64,000 nt of DNA from JANNYA01 sp031422315 (GCA_031422315.1 JANOQN010000064.1:1-64000); one strand, 5' to 3'; counted from the stretch's first letter, positions 26,946 through 38,633 are shown. The notes: a model not told the origin generated them from the sequence alone. Made by a program: numbers and translations.

Positions 26946-27259
26946 GTTTGATTTCCATCGTTTTCAATCTCTGAGATTCTAACAGCTAGCTTGCAATGGC
27001 ATTAAGCGATCCACCAAAAAGTTTCAGTTGGATCGTCGAGCTGTTTTCGGCAAGCCTGATACCTGAAGGAAAAAGTGTGCCGAACACAGTTCGGCGATCC
27101 ATTCAGTTCATAACTTGATTAATGACATGGCCGATAGAGGCAGGTTTTAAAAGCAACGTTTTATTCAATCACACCCGATCGCACCCAACCTTTTAAAACC
27201 TCAACGTACAGCAGACACCCGCATGTTAATCTTGCGCTTTATTGTCAAGGCTAAAATCC
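26946..27259. other. Divergent intergenic region with thiC leader inverted repeat
   Basis: This 314-base gap separates the DUF3598-like gene from thiC. A 12-bp perfect inverted repeat, aggttttaaaag (27142-27153) and cttttaaaacct (27190-27201), flanks a 36-base loop and could fold into a leader hairpin. I could not find the paired CUGAGA and GAUCUGG-type boxes of a TPP riboswitch, which often controls thiC. AAGG at 27247-27250 serves the thiC ATG. Confidence 0.5.
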
Positions 27260-29134
27260 ATGAATGCACAGTTAAAGCCCATTGAACCTTCAGAAGTACT
27301 AAATGACGAGCTGCGACGGCCGTTTGCGAACTCCAACAAAATTTATGTGCAAGGCTCCAGGCCGGATATCCAAGTGCCGATGCGTGAAGTGCAGCAATCG
27401 CAAACGCCGAAAATGTTCGGCAGCGAGCACAATCCGCCGATTGCGGTGTACGACACTTCAGGCGCATATACCGATCACAACATCGAGATTGATTTAATGC
27501 GCGGCCTGCCTGACGTGCGCGGTCCATGGATCAACGAGCGCGCTGATTTCGACATTATGCCCGGCCCCAGCTCGCATTTTGGGCAGGCTCGATTGGTTGA
27601 TGCCAAAACTGCGAGCATTCGCTTTGCTGATCCGCCAAAACCCAAAATCGCCAAACCGGGCCGCAATCTGAGCCAAATGCACTACGCCCGCAAAGGTGAG
27701 ATTACGCCGGAGATGGAGTTCGTCGCGATTCGGGAAAACCAGCGTATGGAACTAATGCTGGAAAAAAGCCTGCTGCGCCGCCACGCTGGGCAAAATTTTG
27801 GCGCGAATTTGCCTGAATTGATCACCCCTGAGTTTGTGCGCGCCGAAATTGCGCGCGGCCGAGCGATTATTCCAAACAATATCAACCACCCAGAATCCGA
27901 GCCAATGATTATCGGCCGCAATTTTTTGGTGAAGGTAAACGCCAATATTGGCAACTCGGCGGTCAGCAGCTCAATAGCCGAAGAAGTTGAAAAGCTAGTT
28001 TGGGCGATTCGCTGGGGCGCGGATACCGTTATGGATTTATCGACCGGTAAAAACATCCACGAAACCCGCGAATGGATTATGCGCAATTCGCCGGTGCCGA
28101 TTGGTACGGTGCCTATCTATCAGGCGCTGGAAAAAGTCAACGGTAAAGCCGAAGATTTGACCTGGGAAATTTTCCGCGACACGCTGATCGAACAGGCAGA
28201 GCAGGGCGTTGATTACTTCACGATTCACGCCGGGGTTTTGTTGCGCTATGTGCCACTGACCGCCAAACGCATGACCGGCATTGTCAGCCGAGGCGGCTCG
28301 ATTATGGCCAAGTGGTGCTTATCGCATCATAAAGAAAACTTCCTCTACACCCACTTTGAAGACATCTGCGAGATCATGAAAGCCTATGACGTGGCTTTCA
28401 GTTTGGGCGATGGCTTGCGCCCAGGTTCGATCGCCGATGCGAATGACGCTGCGCAGTTTGGCGAGCTAGAAACGCTCGGCGAGTTGACTAAAGTTGCTTG
28501 GCGGCACGATGTGCAAGTGATGATCGAAGGCCCAGGCCATGTGCCGATGCACTTGATTAAAGAGAACATGGACAAGCAGCTAGCCGTGTGTGATGAAGCG
28601 CCGTTCTACACGCTGGGGCCGCTGACCACCGATATTGCACCCGGCTACGATCACATCACCAGCGCAATAGGCGCGGCCATGATTGGCTGGTTCGGCACTG
28701 CAATGCTGTGTTACGTCACCCCAAAAGAGCATTTGGGCTTGCCGAATAAGCACGACGTGCGCGAAGGCATCGTCACCTACAAGCTGGCGGCGCACGCGGC
28801 TGACTTGGCCAAGGGCCACCCAACCGCGCAAATTCGTGATAACGCGCTCAGCAAAGCGCGCTTTGAATTTCGCTGGGACGACCAGTTTAATCTGAGCTTA
28901 GATCCTGACAAGTCAAAGGAATTTCATGATGAAACGCTGCCCAAAGATGCGCACAAAGTTGCGCACTTTTGCTCCATGTGCGGGCCGCATTTTTGCTCCA
29001 TGAAAATCACTCAGGACGTGCGCGATTACGCCGCCGAAAAGGGCGTGAACGATGCGGAAGCCCTGGAAGCCGGCATGGCAGAAAAAGCGCAAGAATTTCT
29101 CAGCGCAGGCGCTGAATTGTACAAACCTGCGTAA
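27260..29134 (+). CDS. thiC: Phosphomethylpyrimidine synthase
   Basis: ThiC is a radical-SAM enzyme that rearranges 5-aminoimidazole ribotide into HMP phosphate, the pyrimidine half of thiamine. The 624-aa length is typical. The C-terminal cluster motif CSMCGPHFC gives C571, C574 and C579 (CX2CX4C). The N-terminal region (NSNKIYVQGSRPDIQVPMRE) and the EGPGHVPMH segment are family-typical. The ATG at 27260 has AAGG 9 bases upstream; a TTG 18 bases earlier is less likely. The acetoacetyl-CoA synthetase gene follows 11 bases later, an unusual neighbour for thiC. Confidence 0.97.
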   Translation: MNAQLKPIEPSEVLNDELRRPFANSNKIYVQGSRPDIQVPMREVQQSQTPKMFGSEHNPPIAVYDTSGAYTDHNIEIDLMRGLPDVRGPWINERADFDIMPGPSSHFGQARLVDAKTASIRFADPPKPKIAKPGRNLSQMHYARKGEITPEMEFVAIRENQRMELMLEKSLLRRHAGQNFGANLPELITPEFVRAEIARGRAIIPNNINHPESEPMIIGRNFLVKVNANIGNSAVSSSIAEEVEKLVWAIRWGADTVMDLSTGKNIHETREWIMRNSPVPIGTVPIYQALEKVNGKAEDLTWEIFRDTLIEQAEQGVDYFTIHAGVLLRYVPLTAKRMTGIVSRGGSIMAKWCLSHHKENFLYTHFEDICEIMKAYDVAFSLGDGLRPGSIADANDAAQFGELETLGELTKVAWRHDVQVMIEGPGHVPMHLIKENMDKQLAVCDEAPFYTLGPLTTDIAPGYDHITSAIGAAMIGWFGTAMLCYVTPKEHLGLPNKHDVREGIVTYKLAAHAADLAKGHPTAQIRDNALSKARFEFRWDDQFNLSLDPDKSKEFHDETLPKDAHKVAHFCSMCGPHFCSMKITQDVRDYAAEKGVNDAEALEAGMAEKAQEFLSAGAELYKPA

Positions 29135-29145
29135 GGAAATTAACG

Positions 29146-31155
<2,010 letters not shown>

Positions 31156-31186
31156 TAAAGCGCCCTGATTATTCTGTACAGCCCGC

Positions 31187-31744
31187 ATGCGGAACTACCA
31201 AACTATGCCCAACGCGCTTGTTCCCCGATTAACCATACTACCGTGGGCACCGGAACGCGGGCGCGCTTTTCATGACATTAATGCAGCGTGGATCCACGAG
31301 ATGTTCGTCCTGGAAGCGCACGATCGCGAGGTGTTGGAGGATCCGCAAACGCACATCATCGACTGCGGCGGCGATATCCTATTCGCTCAGCACCCCGAAC
31401 TTGGCGTGATCGGGGCGTGTGCGTTGATGCCGACCGAAGATGGCGCGCTAGAACTGACCAAGATGGGCGTGCGGGCGAACCTGCGCGGATTGAAGGCGGG
31501 CGAGTTTTTGCTGAAGGCGGTGATTGCGCGGGCGATGGAAATGGATCGTTCGCCGCTGTTTTTGCTGACCAATGCGCGCTGCGCGCCAGCAATCCATCTT
31601 TATGAGAAGCTTGGTTTTTATCACGACGGTGGCATTCTCGCGCGGTATGGGTCAACTTATGCCCGCTGCAATGTGGCAATGCGTTATGGCGCCTTGCCAA
31701 CAACGCCTGCAGGTCAAGAACAAAGCGGCGTCCAAGCGATTTGA
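31187..31744 (+). CDS. GNAT-family N-acetyltransferase
   Basis: This 185-aa acetyl-CoA-dependent acetyltransferase has the acetyl-CoA loop region LTKMGVRANLRGLKAGEFLL. The C-terminal motif ARCAPAIHLYEKLGFYHDGG is characteristic of GNAT enzymes. It lies 31 bases after aacS and may be part of the same transcript. An alternative start at 31205 would remove six residues. Substrate unknown. Confidence 0.85.
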   Translation: MRNYQTMPNALVPRLTILPWAPERGRAFHDINAAWIHEMFVLEAHDREVLEDPQTHIIDCGGDILFAQHPELGVIGACALMPTEDGALELTKMGVRANLRGLKAGEFLLKAVIARAMEMDRSPLFLLTNARCAPAIHLYEKLGFYHDGGILARYGSTYARCNVAMRYGALPTTPAGQEQSGVQAI

Positions 31745-31832
31745 CGTGCAGACGCTTACTATTTTAGAGATTATAAATGAACCCTTATAGCCCATAGAGG
31801 ATTTTCTAGCTCTTAAATGCATCATTATAAAA

Positions 31833-32084
31833 TTGGTAGTAAATCATTTTAAAGACCATATAAAACTTGCTGACGCGTGGAATCCGGGCGGCAGCTCGAC
31901 TAATCGCCATCAAATGAGTTTGAACGGCAAGCGCTGCGGATTAAATAAAGACGATTTGCTGAGCTTTGCGCGTTATGCAGGCTTCAAAAAAAAGCCTGCT
32001 GCAGCCGTGCTAACTGAGGTGCAAGCTGCGCTATCGCAGTGCCGTAATCAAAAGCCTGTTCGAAGGAATCGAAAATTGAAGTAG
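31833..32084 (+). pseudogene. C-terminal remnant of a HipA-family kinase
   Basis: The 83-aa reading frame contains DAWNPGGSSTNRHQMSLNGKR followed by LNKDDLLSFARYAGFKKKPA and VLTEVQAAL. This is the usual C-terminal stretch of HipA kinases (Y-N-P-x-G-x-x-x-x-HQMS-x-NGKR, then a helical bundle ending in 'V-x-x-A'). Everything before it, including the ATP site and catalytic aspartate, is absent, and no partner hipB is visible. The ATG is probably fortuitous, so the remnant is unlikely to be functional. Confidence 0.65.
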
Positions 32085-32238
32085 TAGTGGCCCAGGTTCG
32101 CGGCTAATGCGGGCGTTAGTGAACTTGATGCTCAGCGAATTAAAACAGCGCTGAGGACTTTGGGGTGAAGGTGTTGCGGCCCATCTTCTGCCCATAAAAG
32201 GAAGGCGAGTTTTTTTGGAGCTTCGGTCACCGACAGGT

Positions 32239-33864
32239 TTAGCTGTTGAAGAGATGTACATCCAAGCCATTGCCCTTGGCGTGGTACATGGCAGAGTCTG
32301 CCGCGCGCAAGTAGTCATCAGTCGTCGAGAATCCTGCTTGGCTACCAACCACGCCGATACTGGCACCGCTAATCACCGTGTATGCGCTCAGCTGGTACGG
32401 TGCAGCAAGCACCGCAGCAATATGTTTTGCTCTGGCGACTGCACCTATAAGATCAATCGATTCAAGCAGTACGGTAAATTCATCACCGCTCATGCGCGCA
32501 ACCAGATCCGCTGCGCGCACGCTGGATTCGAGTCGGCGGGCAACCTGTTGCAATAGTTCGTCGCCTGCGTGGTGCCCTAGCGAATCGTTCACTGATTTAA
32601 ACTGATTGAGATCTAACAGCATTACCGCAAACATGGTCGTCTCGGCTTGCGCGCGCAATGCGCCGTTTTTAAGTGGAGTGTCTCGTTGCTGCGCAATCGC
32701 GTGCTCGAAGCGATCTCTGAACAAAGGGCGGCCGGGCAAGTTAGTCAAAGGATCATAAGAACTGCCACGTTCTGCCAGATCACTAAAAGATCCCGCCATG
32801 CGCGTAGCCACTCCGCGCTCGAAATGGGCGACACCCCGCCAATTCACCCACAGCTTACGTCCGTCCGTGTGTTCGGCACGAAAATCGACTGAAAAATTTG
32901 GCGTGCTGCCAGATAAATGTTTGCGGTAAACCGCTTGCACGCGTTCGCGGTCATCTGGGTCGATCAGCTTTTCAAGAAAGCGCCAGCCGTTGCCATGCAA
33001 ATTCTCGTGATTACTCAGCCCAACGATCTGTTGGAATCGCTGAGAAACATGCAAAACATCCGTTTGTAAATTCCAATCCCAGATGCCGTCATTGGATCCG
33101 CGCGCGGCAAGCACGTAGCGATTCTCAGATTGTACTAATTCAAGCTCGGTATGTTTTTGTTGGCTGACATCAATCATCAGGCCAATCATGCGATTGGAGC
33201 GCTCTGGCTCGACGATCACACGACACAAATCGCGCACCCAAATAAGCTTGCCGGATTTAGCAAAGAGCCGGTAACTCATCTCGTAGGCGTAACTTTTGGT
33301 CGCGCTGTATGCGGCTTCGTCGATTGCTAACGCGGCCGCAAAATCATCAGGATGCACATGCGCACGCCAAAAATTTGGGTCAGCGCGCCATTCCTCCACC
33401 GTGTAACCAAAAAGGCGTTCGACTTGCGGGCTCAAAAAGGTATTGCCAACGCCGAGCTCAGCTTCCCAAACCACGCCGTCAATCGTTTCGAGCAGGCGCA
33501 AAAAACGCTGGCGAATTTCGACCAATACTTGCTCTGTGACTTCGGCGATTTCAATCAACATGCCCTGACGACTGAGCACTCGATGATCCGCATCAGATTC
33601 CGCCTGAAGCTGCAAACGCACCCAGCGATAGTCACCGTTTGCGAAACGCAAGCGAAATACCGGCATGCCAGATCTTAATGTGCCTTTGTCATCGGGATGT
33701 ACAAAATCGAGTAAAGACTGGCCGAGCGTCGCATGCAGCGGATGGCCTGTAAGCTTTTGCCAAGCCGGGTTTAAATAGCTGAGCACCCAATGCGCATCGG
33801 TCTGCACAACGACTTCGGGTAGCAACCGCAGCAGTTGCTCAAGCGATGTTGCATTTACCGACAT
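32239..33864 (-). CDS. PAS-PAS-PAS-GGDEF diguanylate cyclase
   Basis: The 541-aa cytosolic protein has three PAS/PAC modules (about 8-115, 120-240, 245-370) and a C-terminal GGDEF domain from about residue 375. The active-site loop reads SGDEF in place of GGDEF, a variant that often keeps activity. The inhibitory I-site RxxD (RAAD) lies five residues ahead and is intact. It makes, or senses, c-di-GMP in response to signals read by the PAS domains. No EAL domain, membrane segments or signal peptide. It may feed the PilZ protein at 26.0 kb or the pilus system (inference). Confidence 0.9.
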   Translation of the reverse strand: MSVNATSLEQLLRLLPEVVVQTDAHWVLSYLNPAWQKLTGHPLHATLGQSLLDFVHPDDKGTLRSGMPVFRLRFANGDYRWVRLQLQAESDADHRVLSRQGMLIEIAEVTEQVLVEIRQRFLRLLETIDGVVWEAELGVGNTFLSPQVERLFGYTVEEWRADPNFWRAHVHPDDFAAALAIDEAAYSATKSYAYEMSYRLFAKSGKLIWVRDLCRVIVEPERSNRMIGLMIDVSQQKHTELELVQSENRYVLAARGSNDGIWDWNLQTDVLHVSQRFQQIVGLSNHENLHGNGWRFLEKLIDPDDRERVQAVYRKHLSGSTPNFSVDFRAEHTDGRKLWVNWRGVAHFERGVATRMAGSFSDLAERGSSYDPLTNLPGRPLFRDRFEHAIAQQRDTPLKNGALRAQAETTMFAVMLLDLNQFKSVNDSLGHHAGDELLQQVARRLESSVRAADLVARMSGDEFTVLLESIDLIGAVARAKHIAAVLAAPYQLSAYTVISGASIGVVGSQAGFSTTDDYLRAADSAMYHAKGNGLDVHLFNS

Positions 33865-34067
33865 AAGGCCAATCTTCGTTTCCTTCGCGCTTGCTCAGCA
33901 ACTGTCCAATTTGGAAAACACAATACCATTGTCCAACTACGCATTCTCATGACAATTTTTAGCTGCGGATAAAATTCACGGATATTGTTTTTTGTTACTG
34001 CGTTTTTGCTCAACATCAGTTTAAATCGCAGCCAAGACCTTCCGAGCTATTACCGAACCTAATCTCT

Positions 34068-35240
34068 ATGAAAAATCTACACCAGCCCGATTTATTTGGC
34101 ACCGACTTACCGACCGCCCCGGAAAACTCAAGCGAGCCGCGTCAACCCGGCGCAGTTATGCTGATTGCCGTAGGTGCGGGCAGCCTCAATGCTCAACAGC
34201 GCACATTCAACAAGCTGAGCTTGGACATCGATGCTGAACGCGCAAAACTGCAGGAGTGGCAGGATTTTTCTATGACTTTGGGTTCAAAGTTCGAGCAGGA
34301 ATACCACCCGGCGCAGGCGCAGCTTGAAGCCATGAAGCGCCGGTTCGTGATTCAGGCTGACATTGCCTTCCAGCAAAGTCTCGAAAAGGGCGGCAAGCGC
34401 TTAAACAAATCACGCAAGAACAAGCTGCAGGATTTAATTCTCGACATTATTGACGGACTTGACCCCATTCCTGGCGAAACTGCTGATGCCGAGCTGGACG
34501 CTATTTTTGAACGCTATGCGGGCTACAGCGCCGCCGAACACCGCGAAATTGAAATGATGGGCGTGGAAGCACTGCTAGCAGATGAGCTAGGCGTTGACGC
34601 CGTTCGCGGCCACAAAGCCGAGACTCTGGACGAGCTGCTGATGCACGCTCGCGAAAAAATCTTCTCTGAGGAAGCAAAAAAAGCTGAAAACCGTGAAAAT
34701 CGCCGCGCCGAACGGCACGAAAAATCCGGTCGGATAAGTCCAGCAGCCGCGCAAAAAGCCCAGGCCGAGCGCGATATGAAGCAAACCGTGCGCGAAATTT
34801 ACCGCAAACTAGCCAGCGAATTGCATCCCGACCGCGAATCCGATGCAGACGAACGCGCCCGAAAAACCGCGCTAATGCAACGTATCAACGCCGCTTATGA
34901 GGCGAATAATCTGCTTGATTTGCTGAATTTGCAGATGGAAGTCGCGCAATTGAGCGAGCATATGCTGTCGGCAATTCCTGCCGAGCGGCTGAAAAACTAC
35001 ATCAAAGTCATGCAAGAGCAGTTAAGAACATTGAAGAAAGAGTCGAAAGAAATATTGGATCGCTTCGCCGCCAGCTTCAATCTAGCGCGCTTCGAGCGCC
35101 CAAAAACAATTGCAGAAGCCCTGCAAATCTTCAGCGAAGAAGTCAATGAGATTAACCAAACAACCGCTGAGGTTGAATATGATTGCCGCGCAATTATCGA
35201 TATTAACCAGCGTGATCGGTGTATTGATCGGCTGAGTTGA
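34068..35240 (+). CDS. J-domain protein with long coiled-coil N-terminus
   Basis: The 390-aa protein has a J-domain-like segment near 235-290. It has the HPD tripeptide (H253-P254-D255 in ASELHPDRE) and the helix-IV region MQRINAAYEANNLLDLL. J-domains stimulate the DnaK ATPase, so it should act as a DnaK co-chaperone for a particular client. Residues 50-230 and 290-385 are charged and helical. There is no membrane segment, zinc finger or DnaJ C-terminal domain. No Shine-Dalgarno is obvious. It stands alone between the GGDEF and G8 genes. Confidence 0.8.
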   Translation: MKNLHQPDLFGTDLPTAPENSSEPRQPGAVMLIAVGAGSLNAQQRTFNKLSLDIDAERAKLQEWQDFSMTLGSKFEQEYHPAQAQLEAMKRRFVIQADIAFQQSLEKGGKRLNKSRKNKLQDLILDIIDGLDPIPGETADAELDAIFERYAGYSAAEHREIEMMGVEALLADELGVDAVRGHKAETLDELLMHAREKIFSEEAKKAENRENRRAERHEKSGRISPAAAQKAQAERDMKQTVREIYRKLASELHPDRESDADERARKTALMQRINAAYEANNLLDLLNLQMEVAQLSEHMLSAIPAERLKNYIKVMQEQLRTLKKESKEILDRFAASFNLARFERPKTIAEALQIFSEEVNEINQTTAEVEYDCRAIIDINQRDRCIDRLS

Positions 35241-35597
35241 AGGCGCAATTCAACCTAGAAACGGCAGTTGGACGGAAAGAGTGTGTTTTTTTGGTGTGCT
35301 TTTTGGGTGTGTTTTTTGGGCATTCCAGCAACGCGTGATTGAGTTTGATTTCTCGCATCTCGCTCGGGAGGTCCGCATGTTCGCATCCAGCTTTCGCTAG
35401 AAGGTCATCAGCAAGATTTACATCGGCAACTTACTGCATGTGGCTTTACGACCGTTTGGGTTAATAGTTGCTCGTCAATCCCTAACATTGTTGACCGACC
35501 GCACATTTTAAAACACAGCGACGAGAGCCTTCACAGCTATCCAAAAAACGTTGTGGCAGTCTCGCGCCACTGCAAGCTTGATTTGAAGGAACCGTCC
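35241..35597. other. Intergenic region between the J-domain and G8 genes
   Basis: This 357-base gap has three near-identical 13-base tandem units at 35281-35319 (listed separately) and no convincing reading frame. I see no clear promoter. GAAGGA precedes the next ATG at 35598. Confidence 0.4.
35281..35319. repeat. Three 13-base GT/T-rich tandem repeats
   Basis: Units are gtgtgtttttttg (35281-35293), gtgtgctttttgg (35294-35306) and gtgtgttttttgg (35307-35319). They begin 41 bases after the J-domain gene stop. The T-runs might help end transcription, but no GC stem precedes them. Confidence 0.65.
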
Positions 35598-38500
35598 ATG
35601 CGCCAACTATTTTTAAGTGCGAGTTTGCTGGTCAGCGCTCAAGCTAACGCCGATATCGAGCGCCCGATCGAACCCGCGCAAAACAATCTGCAGGTCAGCG
35701 CTAACGCGAGTTTTTCGCAAGTTGAAGCGCTGCACTCAATAGGCCTGTGTGCAAATGGCGATGAATTTCGCAGCGGCTTTGAGGTCAACGAATCTAGCAG
35801 CGGCCCGATCTCATTGTGGTCCAATCCGGCAACTTGGAACGGCGTGGTGCCAATCGCGGGGCAGGACGTAACAATCCCTGCGGGCAAGCGCGTGGTGCTG
35901 GATGTGCAAACGCCGATTTTAGGCCGAGTCAATGTCCAGGGTGAGCTGTTGGCATCACATCAAGCTGATGTGGCGCTGCAAGCCCAGTTAATCAGCGTCA
36001 GCGGCATTGGCAGCAAGCTCGGCATAGGCTGCGCGGCTCAGCGTTACGAGCGGCAAGCCCAAATCGTTCTGCATGGCGCCAATTTGACCAACGCACAAAT
36101 CGCTCAAGGCATGAAGGGCCTGTTAGCCAGCGGCGGCGGGCGAATTGAGATGTTTGGCGAAGCGCGTTTGAGCTGGTCTCAGCTTGCCGCTAGCACTGCA
36201 GTTGGCGCCACAGTGTTGACACTCAAACAGCCTGCAAACGGCTGGCGCGCGAATGATCAGCTTATTGTCGCGCCGAGCGGGTTGGACGCGGAAGAATTCG
36301 ATCTAGTTAAAATCGCTAGCGTCAACGGCGCGCAGGTCATGCTGCAAACGCCCATGCAATATCCGCACTGGGGCGTGCTGCAAAACTATGGCGGCAAATC
36401 GCTGGATCAGCGTGCAGCGGTCGGCTTGTTGACGCGTAATATTGTGATTCGCGGCGCTGGAGATGCCGATGCGCAAAAAATCGGCGCGCACGTGATGATC
36501 ATGAATGCCAATGCGCAAATTGACGGTGTGGAGTTTCGCTCAGTCGGCCAAGCCGGCCACCCAGGGCGCTATCCATTTCACTGGCACTTATCGGGTGAGC
36601 GCCCGAACGATTTCATCCGCAATAGCGCAGTTCACAGCAGCTTTCAGCGCGCCATCGTCGTGCACCAAACCAATGGTGTGCTAGTGGAAAACAACGTCGC
36701 GTTCGATATTAAAAACCACGCCTATGTTTGGGCTGAAGACGGCAATGAAGTGCGTAATCGATTTTTGCGAAATTTGGGGGTATTCAATCGATCACCGCCC
36801 GAGCAAGATTTCGCTTTTCCCATTGACAGCGTAATTCTGGGCAATACCTCGCAAGCGGAGTTCCGCTCTGGCACATTTTGGGGCCGCAGTTTTAACGTGA
36901 CGCTATCAGGCAATATCGCCGCCGGTTCAGTCGATGGCATGGGCTTTTTCTTTGACCGATTTTCAGGCGGTTTAGGTGATGATGAAGGCCGTGGTTTGGT
37001 GTTCACTGACAATATTGCGCACTCGCACTACCGCCCAGACGCCGCTGGCGTGGCTGGGGAGATTTACCCCGAGGCGACGTTCGGACACGGCTTGATGGTG
37101 ACCACCAATGTGGGTGTTGAAGAGCATCAGTTCTTGCGCTACACCGGCTACAAAAACTATTCGGGCGCCTGGTTAGAAGATCGCCGCACGCGTTTGAAAG
37201 ATGCCGTTTTGAGCGACAACGGCGCTGGCGCTGCGCTCTTGCGCGGCATTTTGGACGATGTTGTTATCGTCGGGCAAAGCGCCAACACCCTAGGCGGCGA
37301 AGCGCCGCGCATTGGCGGCTTTGGCACGGGCTTATCGGGCGCGGTGCATTTACCATCCTCACATGGCGGTGCGCGTGCGCCGAAAATATTGAACGTACAG
37401 GTGTTTAACCAGCGCGACGCGGCATTGACGTTCGACGTCGATGGCGTAGGGTATGGCACTGAAATAGTCAATCTGCGCCTGCAAAATACCGCGCAGCGTT
37501 TTGGCTATCAAGAAGCAAATTCATTTGAATATGGCTATGACTCGCTGACGATCGATGACCCAGAAGGCGCATTGCGCGATGGGCAAACGCCGACGCGCTG
37601 GTTCAAACGGCGCGATCAGCTAGTGACGCCAGAATGCACGGCATATCTGCACCCGACCCATGCGTTTGCCTGCCCACCGCAACAAAGCTTGACGCTGCGC
37701 TATGAAGAAGCGCCGAGCCGCTGGACCGTACTGACACAAGAAAGCGGCACGGTAATTGGCGTCGGCCAGCCCTGGTATTTCGACCGGGTCATGCCACAGC
37801 CCAATTTAGTAAGTTTGCTTGCTAATCAGCGCTATGACGTACTGTGGGAAGCGGATGCTTCGCGTCGGACTAAAGTGCTGAAATTAGATGACAGCGCGGG
37901 TAAGTGGCTTGAACTGTCTTGGCCTGCTTCTGCCGGCGCAATATCGGCGCGGCAAAATGATGTTCCAATGCAAGCTGCAGCCAATCTGCTGCAAATGCGC
38001 GCGGCAATAACGTCAAGCTATTTTTATGATGCCGCTACCGCGAGATTGCGAGTCAAGCTCGTCGGCGGCGCAGGCGAGCAGATTTACAGCATCGAAGCGA
38101 ATTACGTGAACAGCTTGATTGGCGCGGCGCGCGCGCCAATTGCCGTCAATAATCTAGTTCCGGGCGTGACGGTGCAACGATTTAACGCAAGCCCACAAAG
38201 CCTGCGCAATGCAGCGCCAAGCTCAGCGCCAATTTCCAGCACGGCCAGCAGCGCGCCGATCATCAGCCGCCAAAACGTGCAAAGCTATATTCCCCAGGGC
38301 GCAGCAACCAGCGTCATTCAGGCCTACATCAATGCGCCAAACAGCGGCGTTTACACGCTCAGCGCTGCCGGCGCAGGCGGTAGCATTGATCTGTACATCG
38401 GCGATCGTTGGGTAACCGGATCACGCGGCAATCGCTACCCAGTAGTAGGCGAGCCCTCAACTCAATACCTGGAAGAATCCAACCGCTTTGCGCTACAGGC

Positions 38501-38633
38501 CGGCTGGCACAAAGTCACGATCGTCTACGTACGAGATGGCGACCAAATAGGCTTCGAACGCGCCTTAAGCCTGCGCTGGATGCAGCCCGGATCACAAACG
38601 ATCAGCAATATCGCCGTGTTTCGCAATCCATGA
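35598..38633 (+). CDS. Secreted G8-domain, parallel beta-helix protein (CEMIP/TMEM2-like)
   Basis: The ATG at 35598 is preferred: GAAGGA precedes it and a signal peptide (MRQLFLSASLLVSAQANA) begins there. The 1011-aa protein carries the sequence EFRSGFE at 56-62. A G8 domain follows at about 70-190 (LWSNPATWNGVVPIAGQDVT and a conserved LGRVNVQG-x-L strand). A right-handed beta-helix follows, with H-W-H-L and NN-V-F-like turns (about 280-650), and a C-terminal beta-sandwich (about 850-1011) recalls PA14-type carbohydrate-binding modules. Animal CEMIP and TMEM2 depolymerise hyaluronan; the substrate of bacterial forms is unknown. Its stop overlaps the start of the next gene (ATGA). Confidence 0.85.
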   Translation: MRQLFLSASLLVSAQANADIERPIEPAQNNLQVSANASFSQVEALHSIGLCANGDEFRSGFEVNESSSGPISLWSNPATWNGVVPIAGQDVTIPAGKRVVLDVQTPILGRVNVQGELLASHQADVALQAQLISVSGIGSKLGIGCAAQRYERQAQIVLHGANLTNAQIAQGMKGLLASGGGRIEMFGEARLSWSQLAASTAVGATVLTLKQPANGWRANDQLIVAPSGLDAEEFDLVKIASVNGAQVMLQTPMQYPHWGVLQNYGGKSLDQRAAVGLLTRNIVIRGAGDADAQKIGAHVMIMNANAQIDGVEFRSVGQAGHPGRYPFHWHLSGERPNDFIRNSAVHSSFQRAIVVHQTNGVLVENNVAFDIKNHAYVWAEDGNEVRNRFLRNLGVFNRSPPEQDFAFPIDSVILGNTSQAEFRSGTFWGRSFNVTLSGNIAAGSVDGMGFFFDRFSGGLGDDEGRGLVFTDNIAHSHYRPDAAGVAGEIYPEATFGHGLMVTTNVGVEEHQFLRYTGYKNYSGAWLEDRRTRLKDAVLSDNGAGAALLRGILDDVVIVGQSANTLGGEAPRIGGFGTGLSGAVHLPSSHGGARAPKILNVQVFNQRDAALTFDVDGVGYGTEIVNLRLQNTAQRFGYQEANSFEYGYDSLTIDDPEGALRDGQTPTRWFKRRDQLVTPECTAYLHPTHAFACPPQQSLTLRYEEAPSRWTVLTQESGTVIGVGQPWYFDRVMPQPNLVSLLANQRYDVLWEADASRRTKVLKLDDSAGKWLELSWPASAGAISARQNDVPMQAAANLLQMRAAITSSYFYDAATARLRVKLVGGAGEQIYSIEANYVNSLIGAARAPIAVNNLVPGVTVQRFNASPQSLRNAAPSSAPISSTASSAPIISRQNVQSYIPQGAATSVIQAYINAPNSGVYTLSAAGAGGSIDLYIGDRWVTGSRGNRYPVVGEPSTQYLEESNRFALQAGWHKVTIVYVRDGDQIGFERALSLRWMQPGSQTISNIAVFRNP

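Noticed and set aside
26946..27259. TPP riboswitch before thiC
   Set aside because: The expected conserved boxes were not found by eye; only a 12-bp inverted repeat is visible. A covariance search would decide.
38408..38629. Extended start for the small exported protein after G8
   Set aside because: The extra part overlaps the G8 coding sequence in another frame; ATGA overlap at 38630 is the natural start.
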